Positions 12,223-21,739 of a stretch of 64,000 nucleotides of DNA are shown here, piece after piece. The DNA comes from Paulownia fortunei. Taxonomy: Eukaryota; Streptophyta; Magnoliopsida; Lamiales; Paulowniaceae. A model generated the notes under the pieces. That model had not been told where the DNA came from, made no database searches, and saw only the letters and a list, made by a program, of their open reading frames with translations. The stretch spans positions 9,760,071-9,824,070 of the forward strand of contig CM033118.1 in assembly GCA_019321725.1 (NCBI GenBank), written 5' to 3'. The position numbers were made by a program, and so were the translations under genes. Every line of letters starts with the position of its first letter. Position 1 is the stretch's first letter.

Positions 12223-12533
12223 GAAGTCAATCCCCCAACATCAAAGAGTTCAACTTCCATTATGTTAGTTAGAGGAAGCTCATGGCATCTAGTAATTATT
12301 CTAGCTCTTTGACATCGGTCACATATCTGCACAAAAGCATAACAATCCTTAAACAAAGTTGGCCAATAAAAACTGGATTGCAATATCTTAGAAGCTGTCA
12401 TTGTAGGTCCAAATGGGGATAAATGACAGTGCTTAAGAATTTCATTTGTTTCCTCCATTGGAATGCATCTTCGAATCACAGAATCTGAACACCATTTGAA
12501 AAGTAAGGGATCATCCCATAGATATGATTTCAC
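12150..12533 (-). pseudogene. Gypsy-1 integrase N-terminal HHCC domain
   Basis: A 127-codon frame with H-C-H...C-D-R-C-Q spacing: 'ILKHCHLSPFG', then 'CYAFVQICDRCQRA'. This is the zinc-binding N-terminal domain of Ty3/gypsy integrases. Translation shifts frame near 12220, where the core continues in another frame. The last 25 codons are therefore out-of-frame read-through. Confidence 0.75.
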
Positions 12534-12559
12534 ATCATGTAAGAATTTTTTCTTTTAAT

Positions 12560-13400
12560 GATATATGAGGTCCGGGGGCAATAATCCATCTACAAGATAA
12601 TTCACAAAATTCGCATACCAAGGTAAATTATCTTTGATTGCCAAAATAAACTCATCTGGGAAAAATTATTTAATTGGTCCTTCAAAGTTTTCATTTTTTT
12701 GCGCCAACCTCGATAAGTGATCCACCACCATATTTTCACTTCCCTTCTTATCTTTGATTTCAAGATCAAATTCTTGAAGAAAGAGTATCTACTGGATTAG
12801 CCTTGGTTTTGCATCCTTTTTGGAAAAAGGTACCTAATAGTAGCATGATCGGTACACACTATCACCTTGGTACCTACAAGATAAGCATGAAATTTATCAA
12901 ATGCAAAAATAATGGCTAACAATTCTTTTTCAGTGGTGGTGTAATTTTGTTTAGTATTATCAAGTGTTCAGCTTGCCTAGTAAATGGCCCTGAAAATTTT
13001 ATCTTTTTTCTATCCTAACACTGCTCCAACTGCATAATCACTAGCATTACACATAAGTTCAAATGGTTAGGTCCAATCTAGTACCACCATAATAGGAGCT
13101 GAAATGAGAGCCTTCTTGGTGTGATCAAAGGCCTATAAGTAATCAAAATTAAAGTCAAATGGCTTATCTTTTTCCAAAAGGTTGCCTAAAGGTTTTATAA
13201 TTTTTAAAAAATCATTAATAAATCTTCTATAAAACCCGGCATACTTGATCGGTATACACTATCACCTTGGTACCTACTTGAACCGGACTCACCCAAGAAC
13301 TATTAGAAATTCAATAAATAATTACAGCATTCAACCATTTCAAGACTTTATTTCTTATAATCTCTTTCATTGCAGGATTTAGTCTACGTTGATGTTTAAT
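12560..13400 (-). pseudogene. Gypsy-1 RT/RNase H remnant with catalytic core deleted
   Basis: On the minus strand the RT entry segment near 13310-13280 (W-V-S-P-V-Q) passes into a short filler at 13278-13248. It then continues directly at the RT thumb/connection segment (A-G-F-Y-R-R-F type) near 13245-13200 and on to RNase H at about 12990-12840. The fingers and palm, including the expected x-M-D-D motif, are absent. The filler is a near-copy of 12847-12877 from the RNase H itself. Confidence 0.7.
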
Positions 13401-13439
13401 AGATGGTTTGTAAGATTCTTCCATTAAGATTTTATGCAT

Positions 13440-13916
13440 AACAATTGAAGGACTAATACCTTTCAAATTAAAAATTGATCAACCAATAGCAGATTTATGC
13501 TCTCTTAAAACACAAAGCAACTTTTCAACCTTTAAAGGAGATAGGGACACTGAAACAATTACTGGATAAGTATTGTTAGCACCTAAAAATTCATATCGCA
13601 AATTCTTGGGAAGTGTTTTCAACTCTGATGATATTATTTGTTCCTTGATTGTAGAATCCCCTATTGCTTTCTTGCATTTATCCTTCTTCAACTCCACCTT
13701 TCATGATTCAAGAAATAGCAAGTAATGTATTAAATCCTCATTATCAATATCATGGTGATTACCTTGCATTATGGAATGAACAATGCATTGCTCTAAAGGT
13801 TCAATAGGAATTTGTTTGAAAAAGTGATCATGCAAGCAAATTTCTATCATTTCAATCCTATTACAAGTATGTGGTTCCTCTTGGAACTGCAATGCACGAT
13901 AAATATTAAACATCAC
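13440..13916 (-). pseudogene. Gypsy-1 pol N-terminal region between protease and RT
   Basis: Two frames, 13916-13701 and 13697-13479, separated by one stop. They include 'EQCIVHSIMQGNHHDIDN' and 'LRYEFLGANNTYPVIVS', which recur in Gypsy-2 at 37732-38060. This is the lineage-specific linker ahead of RT. Its function is not known to me beyond being part of the polyprotein. Confidence 0.75.
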
Positions 13917-13963
13917 TTTATCCTCATTAACTCTTAGAGTTAATTCATCATGTTACACATTAA

Positions 13964-14287
13964 TCAAAGTATGCCCGGCAGCAAGGAATGGTTGACCAAG
14001 AATAACAAAAATTTCATCACAAAATCTGCAAGAAATATGAATTTATCCACTTTTACTAATACATCTTCAACAATTCCTCTTGGATAGGTAAGAGACCTAT
14101 CTACCAATTGCAAGGTGATAGTGGATAGCTTGACTTCTTCAATTCCTAATTTCCTGAAAATAGAAAGTCGCATCAAATTAACGCTTACTCCAAGATCACA
14201 TAGTACTTTATCAAAAAAAGATCCTCCTATGGTACAAGGAATAGTAAACTCCCTGGATCCTTTAGAATTTTTTTTATAAAATAGCAC
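13964..14287 (-). pseudogene. Gypsy-1 aspartic protease
   Basis: A 107-codon frame with 'CTIGGSFFDKVLCDLGVSVN', where D-L-G replaces the usual D-S/T-G. It continues into 'LQLVDRSLTYPRGIVEDVLV', a strongly conserved block of Athila-type proteases. The C-terminal flap and I-G-R-P-F segment seen in Gypsy-2 are lost here after a frameshift near 14020. The protein would cleave the polyprotein if intact. Confidence 0.8.
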
Positions 14288-14462
14288 TACACTCTTATAT
14301 GAGATTCACAGTTTTAAACTCCACCAATCGCCTTTTCAAGACATTACATCTTTCATGAATTTGGCGTAGTTGGGCATTTTCTCAAGAGCATCTACAAAAG
14401 GAATATTAATGCTCAAAGTATAAAGGAAATATTCCAAGTGATATGGAATATTACTTGGAATA

Positions 14463-14879
14463 TTAGACAGGAGCCAGTTGTCTAATTTGAGTCCCCGTTG
14501 ATTTCATTTGAGCTCCTAAACTTGAAGCTAGTTGCCCCAATTGAGTCTTAATGTTGTCTATCTTTGTTTCATCCCTATTGAATTGTGCTCTTGTCTCGTC
14601 AATGAAAGTGCTGATCAAATCCTCCAAAGATGCCTTTTTCTCACCTACCTGAGGGTTGGAATATGGTGGATTGTTGTAACCCGACAGGGGTTGAAGCACA
14701 TTTTGATTGTTGGCATAGGAAAAATTCTCATGATTTCTATGCCCCAGATGGTAGTGAGTAGGTAATTTATTTCCTTTAAAATTAAAATTATGATAATTAA
14801 TAAAATTTACCTGCTCATTTACCTGCTCATTATCTTTGGTTTTCATTAATAAAGTGCCCGTGGATGCCATGGAATCCAT
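14463..14879 (-). pseudogene. Gypsy-1 gag C-terminal linker, coiled-coil-like
   Basis: A 138-codon frame with a charged heptad-like stretch, 'RAQFNRDETKIDNIKTQLGQ' followed by L-A-S-S-L-G-A-Q-M-K. The same segment recurs in Gypsy-2 (36425-36580) and Gypsy-3 (53640-53790), so it is a family hallmark of the gag tail. Confidence 0.7.
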
Positions 14880-15014
14880 TTCTTAAGAAGCTCCATTAGA
14901 AGTCTAAGTTGCAAATTGGTTAGAAAGAGTAGAAATTTGTGCAGCTAATTATGTAAAGGAATCTACCTCAAGAACACCGGCAACCTTTTTAATGGAAGAC
15001 CTCTCAGAAGGCCA

Positions 15015-15823
15015 TTAATAGCTGTTAGTAGTCATCTCTTCAAGCAAAATATAAGCTTCATTTGCGGTCTTAGACATCAAAATCCCACCCATGGCAGCAT
15101 CTATTATATTTCGAGTTTGATCGTTCAAACTATTGTAGAAGTATTGTACTTGCTGCCAATCCTCATAACCATGTTGAGGACACCTTCTTAGAACATCCTT
15201 AAACCTTTCCCAAGCTTCATATAGTGGTTCAAAATCTTGTTGGCAGAATTGAGCTATCTCACTCTTGAGTAGAAGTGTCTTACTTGGTGGAAAGTACTTA
15301 GCAAGGAATTTTTGTGTCAAGTCATTCCAACTCGGTATGCTACATGGAGCAAAAGATTGTAACCATAACCTCGCTTTCTTCCGGAGTGAGTATGAAAATA
15401 AGCAAAGTCTAATGGTATCATCGGGCACTCCATTCATTTTGATAGTGTCACAAATCTCCAAAAAACATGACTAAGTGTGCATTAGTATCCTCCAACGCAC
15501 TTTCTCCAAATTAATTTTGCTGCACCATGCTATTGAGGCTCGTTTGAGCTCAAAATTATTGGCATTAATTGGTTGTCGAGCTATACCAGAATAATTTGGT
15601 TCATGGTTGGTTGAAAATAGTCCCGAATAGCTCGTTGTGGTAGTGGTTGTTGCAATGGAAGATTAGCGTTCACATTGGCATTGTTGATGTTATCCGCCAC
15701 GGCTTGATTGTTAAATCTTTTTGCTGCTCTAATAGCATGAAAAATCCGCTCGATTTTTGGATCAAAATAATCTAAGTCAAGACTCCTAGTCTTATATATA
15801 CAAATACGTATAATCCAATGCAA
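15015..15823 (-). pseudogene. Gypsy-1 gag (capsid region)
   Basis: Two frames, 15823-15581 and 15461-15015, separated by stops. The second carries the retrotransposon gag core: R-L-C-L-F-S-Y-S-L-R...A-R-L-W-L-Q-S...'WNDLTQKFLAKYFPPSKT', then W-E-R-F-K-D-V-L-R-R-C-P. It would form the virus-like-particle shell. No CCHC knuckle was found downstream. Confidence 0.8.
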
Positions 15824-15920
15824 GATAAGATAACATCAAAATATGGGAAGAAAGTAAAAATAATCTAAACTAAAATTAAGACTAAGTCATAACAATATTA
15901 ATACAATTATTATCAAATAA

Positions 15921-15938
15921 TCCCCAACAACGGTGCCA
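15921..15938 (-). other. Primer binding site, tRNA-Asp type (Gypsy-1)
   Basis: The reverse complement reads TGGCACCGTTGTTGGGGA, close to the TGGCGCCGTTGCCGGGGA priming site used by Athila/Tat elements. It lies six bases inside the LTR edge. Confidence 0.85.
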
Positions 15939-15944
15939 AAAACT

Positions 15945-17508
15945 TGTTCATGAAATATTTTACAAACCAAAAGTGCACGATGTCAAGTTTTAATACAACG
16001 GTGAGTTGAGTATCATATCTATAAGGATTGTAATAAAAAATTACACCAAGTATTGTAGTTCAAATAGTCTTAATTTTATCTACAAAATCAAATGATGATT
16101 GTAAACAAAATAGAATAAGATAAAAAAATACAAAGACAAGAGTGGAGTTCTTAGAAGTAATACAACAAACACCTTCTGAACAAGATATTCTAGAGGAATG
16201 GCTCACCTAATTATCACATATGTTCTTCCTTCCAAAACATACCAATTCAAATCAACAACACATGTAAGTTAAGAATTCATAAACTCATCAATTCCTTCTC
16301 TCGAGTGTCGAATTGATTATGAGTTCCAATATGAATTTCAATCTTTCTATAAAAAACTCAAGGATAAAAATTTATAAAAGTTCAATGAATTCTTCTTTAA
16401 AACTTCAAAGGTTTCATAAGCTTGTCACCTCTATGATTCATATGTTATGTTATCTTTATGATAATGTATAATCATCCATCTCTCGAGTATCGAATCTCAT
16501 ACATCAAACACTCTCAATTAATGGCCAAATAATCAAGATGCAATACTAAAAAATATAACACAAATAAGATGAATAACTTGAACTAATATTGTTTGGAATT
16601 CAAAATATAGGATCAAATAAGGTTACATCATCATCTCGAATGAAATGTTTAGTTCATCATGTATGAATATAACTTCAAGAAATACATAAGAAAGAACATG
16701 AAAATTGTTCACCAATTTATAAAGTGAGAGGAATGGTTGAAACTCTCCTTATCTCCAAGAATGGTTCATTCTCTCCAAGAATCTCCTCCTTCTTTCCAGC
16801 AGCACTCCTTCTGTAAAGAACAACTTATCACATCCAAGAATACCTTTGGAGGCTCTTTGGTGTCCTTAAAGTCAGATGGAAGATGCCCTAAGGAGTGGCA
16901 AAAACTAATTTTTCCCCTTTTATCTGCATGGCAATGTGTAGACGCTAACTGGATACTAAACATTGAACTTTCTGTCCAAAACCTATTTCTCTAGCATATA
17001 TAGCCTTTTGAAATTGAGTTTTTACCACTTTCTAAGCTAAACTGACTTTTTATGTCTTCATATAATTTGTATCCCTATCTCTTGTTTTTCTATATCATCA
17101 TGAATCATCTCAATAGGACATTTGTGGAGAGAGTTATACCTAAAATGCCAAGATGTGGCGTACAAGAAATTGTTAGTCTAGTGTTGACTTTTGAACTTGG
17201 TGTTTCTCATTGAAATCATAGGAATTGGATTTTGTAGATCTATTTCTTGGCTTTCCAATGGATCAAGAATCACATCAATAGGATATTGGAGAAAATACTT
17301 ATTACTGAGATACAACACTGCCATCAGTAGCAGCACAATACATATTCTTTGACATTTCAACCAAGTTTTTGTTTCTTTCCATTTTTTTCCTTTTATCATT
17401 ATCTACAAGATTTCAAACTAAATGCATAAAAAGTAGCAAAAATACTTGAAAACAAACCAAGTATTAATCAAAAGATAGATGAATTGTTGGTATAAAACTA
17501 ACTTATCA
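15945..17508 (-). repeat. Gypsy-1 5' LTR (1564 bp)
   Basis: It starts TGTTCATGAAAT and ends ACTTATCA on the plus strand. It aligns along its first 1.1 kb with 8726-9806 and along its whole length, with indels, to the Gypsy-3 LTR at 54185-56074. The right edge is fixed by the AATAG duplication. Confidence 0.88.
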
Positions 17509-17513
17509 AATAG
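17509..17513. repeat. Target-site duplication AATAG, right copy (Gypsy-1)
   Basis: AATAG follows the LTR terminus ACTTATCA, and Copia RNase H resumes with CCCCATTATTTTCAT. It matches 8721-8725. Confidence 0.85.
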
Positions 17514-18790
17514 CCCCATTATTTTCATAGTAAATCATTACTAGATCAATTATAGATGGAACTACACCCAACCCTTGAATAATGTTTCACATCCAAACAA
17601 CTTCTTTTGCTGTATGTGATGCAACAATATATTCAGCTTCAGTGGTAGAGTCTACGGTCGTATCTTACTTGGAACTTTTTCAACTGACCGCACCACCATT
17701 CAGGGTGAATATATATCCAAACATGGACTTAGAGTCGTCTATATTGGACTAAAACTAGAGTATGTATATCCCTCCAGATTTTAGTCTCCATTATCATATA
17801 TCAAAAAGATATCCTTAGTTCTTTTTAAGTACTCCAGGGTCATCTTAATTCCCTTAGATTGAATTGATATTTGCTCGTGATACTTAGAGCATGTTCTATA
17901 TCAAGCCTTGTACATAATATTACATACATTATGCTCCCAATAGTGGATGCATAAGGTATGTGAGTCATTCTTTCACTCCCTTTAAGTGTCTTGGAAGACA
18001 TAGTCATAGAGAGTAAACTCCATGACTTATAGGCATGAATCCACGTTTGGATTCCTCTATGCTAAACCTTTTTGGTACTTTGTCCATGTACATGGATTAG
18101 GATAATCTGATCATTTTCTAGATCTATCTCTATAGATCTTTATCCCTATGATAAAAGATGCATCTCCCAAGTCCTTCATAGAAAATTGTTTAGACAACCA
18201 AGTCCTCGTTGATTGCAACATCCTTATATCATTCCCAATGAGTAGGATGTTATCAACATAGAGCACAACAAATGCAACTGCGCTCCCACTAACTTTTTGT
18301 AGACACATGGTGGATCCAGGTTCTTATGAAAATCAAATGTTTTTATTGTTTCATCAATTCAGATGTTCCAACTCCTCAAAGCCTGTTTGAGTTCATAAAT
18401 GGATCTCTAGAACTTACAAACCTTTTACTTGCTCCCATTGGATATGAAGCCTTTTGACGGCTTCTTATAGATATATTTCTTAGTATTCCATTAAGGAAAG
18501 CAATCTTCATATCCATTTACCATATCTCATCATCATAATATGCAGATATTGCTAACAAAATCTGAATGGACTTAAACATCTCCACTGGTGAAAAGCTTTC
18601 CTCATAATCAATTCCTTACTTCTAATTATAACCTTGTGCAACCAAATGTGCTTTATAGGTTGCTACCTCTCCATCTACTCCAAGCTTCCGCTTGTAGACC
18701 CATTTGCAGCTAATAGGAACAATTCTTTGTGGTGGGTCCACTAAGATCTATACCTTGTTGGAGTACATGGAGTCCATCTCAAATTATATG
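17514..18790 (-). pseudogene. Copia-B RT and RNase H, YVDN mutant
   Basis: The RNase H part, minus strand 17650-17600, reads E-A-E-Y-I-V-A-S-H-T-A-K-E-V-V-W-M. RT is best preserved at 18308-18111, where 'VVLYVDNILLIGNDIRMLQS' is followed by an intact S-M-K-D-L-G block. At 18249-18260 the catalytic YVDD is YVDN, which would abolish polymerase chemistry. RT entry is at about 18790-18650. Stops occur between the blocks. Confidence 0.82.
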
Positions 18791-19221
18791 GCTTTTTGTC
18801 ACTTTTTTGAGTCGATGTATGACATCACCTCTGCATAGTTTCTTATATCATCATCAAAGGGGAGTTTCTCTTTTTTGTTCTCTAACAAAAAGTCGTACCT
18901 TTCAGGTACTCTTGAGATCCTTTCGGATTTTCAAAGAGGTTATGCCTTAGAGGGCCCAACATTAGCTGACATGTCATCTACTGCAACAGCTGGGATATTT
19001 TGTGGTTCTTGAACTTCTTCAAGTTCCACGATTTTGCCACCTCTCATTGATAAAAATTCTTCTTTAAAGAAGGTGGCATTCCTTTTAACAAATACCTTTT
19101 GTTTGAAGACATCGCAGAAATATTATCCGATAGACTCCTTTTGATACCCTATGAACTTGCATAAGTTGGATCTCATATCTAACTTATTTCCTACTTGCTG
19201 CTTCACGTAAGCAACACACCC

Positions 19222-19839
19222 CTATACCCTAAGGTATTTATAGGAAGGTGTCTTACCACACCATATCTCATACGATGTTTTGGACACGACTTTAGATGGC
19301 ACTCTATTTAATAAGTATGTTGTCATTTCCAAAGCATAGCCCCCGAATGAAAGAGGTAATGTAGTGAAACTCATCATAGATCGAACCATGTCTAGCAAGG
19401 TTTGATTCCTACATTCCACGACTCCATTAAGTTGTAGAGTAGTAGGAGTAGTCTACTATGAGAGAATCTTATTCTCTCTTATATAATCTAAAAACTCTGT
19501 GCTTAAATACTCACCTCCTTGATCAGATTGAAAAGTTTTTATACTTAAGCCAGTTTGTTTCTCTACTTCACTTCTGAATTCTTTTAAATTATCAAAAACT
19601 TCAGACTTGTACCTTAAAAGGTACATATAATCATACCTAGAAAAGTTGTTGGTAAAGGTTAAGAAGTAATTATACTTCTCTCGAGTACTAACACTTAATG
19701 ACCCATATACATCTATATAGATCAAATCCAATAGATGTTTGACATGCTCCACTTGTCCAATAAATAGAGATTTGGTCATCTTTCCTTTGAGATAGGACTC
19801 ACATGTTGGCAGTTTTGACTCATCTTTTAGGTCAAGCAA
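19222..19839 (-). pseudogene. Copia-B integrase
   Basis: The frame 19839-19456 starts in the GAG-pre-integrase end (C-E-S-Y-L-K-G-K). It carries the first catalytic Asp in L-I-Y-I-D-V-Y-G and the second in Q-S-D-Q-G-G-E-Y. After a break of about 40 bp, the frame 19419-19222 supplies the Glu (M-E-C-R-N-Q-T-L-L-D-M-V-R) and the C-terminal W-C-G-K-T-P-S-Y segment. All three acids remain, but the frame is interrupted. Confidence 0.82.
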
Positions 19840-20389
19840 TTATGCTAACTTATTAATTATTTTCTCAAAATATGCCCTAATCTTGCATGCTATAGGCTCA
19901 TGGAACTATGATTATCTAATTTTCTTTTATTTTGTTGAAATGTGAGAATGAGGTTATAAGAAGTAATAGTATATAATTAATTCGTCTAAGAACCTGAAGA
20001 GATAAAATTAGAATGTTAGAAAATGGAACAATTTCCATTCTAAATGGAAAATCTAAAACATTTTCTATCTAAAACTAGAATAAAGACAACATTCTTAATA
20101 ATATTCAGAACATAAATATAATTATTCAAAACTAATACAGAACCATTCTCAAAACTTAGATTAACGATACCTATAGCCAATGCAACAACCATTGCTCTAT
20201 TTCCCATCCTTAGGATTGTCTCTCATTTATCCAGCTTTCTGTTTCTTGTAATTATCTACAAATCATTGCAAATATGTGAGCTATAACCTGTATCTAATGC
20301 ACAAGAAGCATTGTTAACAAATAAGTAAAGTTCAACAAAATAAATACCTGAACTCTTCAGACTTGCAAGATACTATTTGCAATTCCACT

Positions 20390-20680
20390 TCAAATGCCCT
20401 GATTGCTGCAGTAATAGCACTTGTCATTGGCTTGAGAAGAAACATTCTTGACATCGTCCTTTTCCTTCAGCTTGTTGGGTTTGGAGAAACCTTTTCTTTT
20501 TCTCTTTCCTCTCTTGGGCTTTGCAGCCTTTGATCTGCAAGAGGATCCAATAAGGAAAATCGGTTTTAACATGTTCACAAGCTCAAGGAGACTAGTCTCC
20601 ATGTTATGCATGTTAAAGTTGACAATAAATATGTCAAATGAGGGAGGCATAGATTGTAGCAGAAGGTTCGTATAAAGTTT
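20390..20680 (-). pseudogene. Copia-B gag C-terminal fragment
   Basis: An 86-codon frame with P-P-S-F-D-I-F-I-V-N-F-N-M-H and a lysine-rich stretch, then D-K-C-Y-Y-C, the first half of a CCHC knuckle whose His and last Cys are lost. It corresponds to 47872-48200 in Copia-E. Upstream (higher coordinates) the gene is cut and joined straight to LTR sequence at about 20681. Confidence 0.75.
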
Positions 20681-21735
20681 GTTCCTAAATTAGAAATATT
20701 TCATCTCAAATTGTGTGTGACCCTTTAGGTTCACAACTAAGTTAGCAATGGGCTTACAACATTTACAACTTATGAATAATAATAATTATTCGATTAATGA
20801 ATCTAATTAATTAGTTCGCTTGAAATTAACTCCTTAATTTCAAGAACCTCACAAGTTATGGGAAACATCTAACAAGTGTATCATGACTATCTACACTTAG
20901 GTGAAATAACGAGTGAACATATTTCAATTATGAGTATCATACATATAAGGTCTTTCCGTCAACTAATTTCTCGATTGAGTCTAGGGCATGAATTAATAGT
21001 TGAAACACTAATTGCTCAATAACTATAATTCCATTTTAAGTTTCAATGACTCATAACGAATCAATAGAAAACCCCCATCTAACATTCATCCTGCCTTGGC
21101 CAAGGACTTCTAAGTTATGAACTATAAAATATATAGAAGATTCACTTGTTTTACCAGACAAGTGATGGATCATTTGTTAACCACTCATTAACCTCCATAC
21201 ATATCAATGGAACATCCAATGTATCCCTTTTGTGATTATCAAACAATAAGAAGATATATCAAAATGAAACACGATATGTATAACGCTATCATGATATCTC
21301 AAGTCAAAAGACTAATCATGTACTATCGTAACATAGAATTTCTTATCTCAACAAACGTATTTGTTTCCTAACAAGTACCCGTATACATGCACTAGCGTTA
21401 CTACGTCAATGTCCATGGAGCGAGACATCCTCCCCATGCGAGCATGCATTGTATGCGCGAGTCTATTGGGCTATTCGATATCCCATCTTAAAAAGTCCTT
21501 TATTCGAAACTAATTTAAGATCAAATCCATAAAGGCATATTTCATTATCACCATCAAATGCGTGACCATGCCCTATAACGAAGTTTAATTTAGGGACTTT
21601 ATCTAATTACAAAAAGCAATCAAAGATAAAGAAACTTACCTTTTATTAATATAATTTAAAAAAAAATATTTTTTTACAAATATAAGAGTATAAAAGATTC
21701 CAAATCTAATTAGAACCCCGCGCACTACTCTAACA
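20681..21735 (-). repeat. Copia-B 5' LTR, truncated and fused to gag
   Basis: It matches 51185-52001 of the Copia-E LTR from 'ttcctaaattagaaat' onward and ends CTCTAACA at 21735. The PBS-proximal half of the LTR, the PBS, the leader and the gag N-terminus are missing, so a deletion joined gag to the middle of the LTR. Confidence 0.75.
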
Positions 21736-21739
21736 AAAA

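Larger units (their letters stand above)
8726..17508 (-). mobile_element. Gypsy-1: Ty3/gypsy (Athila-like) element, 8783 bp, with TSD
   Basis: Minus-strand order: 5' LTR 17508-15945, PBS 15938-15921, gag 15823-15015, a coiled linker 14879-14463, protease 14287-13964, pol N-terminus 13916-13440, a gutted RT then RNase H 13400-12560, integrase 12533-11614, a C-terminal segment 11604-11377, long 3' non-coding 11376-9813, and 3' LTR 9812-8726. The tRNA-Asp-like PBS, the protease type (A-L/V-L-C-D-L-G) and the absence of a chromodomain point to the Athila/Tat side of Gypsy. It is defective because of the RT deletion, frameshifts and the integrase mutation. Confidence 0.88.
6306..21735 (-). mobile_element. 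Copia-B: Ty1/copia element interrupted by Gypsy-1
   Basis: The 3' LTR is at 6306-8490 and the end of RNase H at 8505-8720. The Gypsy-1 insertion follows at 8726-17508. The rest of RNase H, RT, integrase and a piece of gag resume at 17509-20680, and a truncated 5' LTR lies at 20681-21735. Pairing of the two halves is supported by the AATAG duplication and by Copia-A, where the sequence equivalent to '...cttgtccaatag' + 'ccccattattttcat' is uninterrupted at 790-820. No 5-bp target duplication is visible for Copia-B itself (cattg left, aaaat right). Confidence 0.75.
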
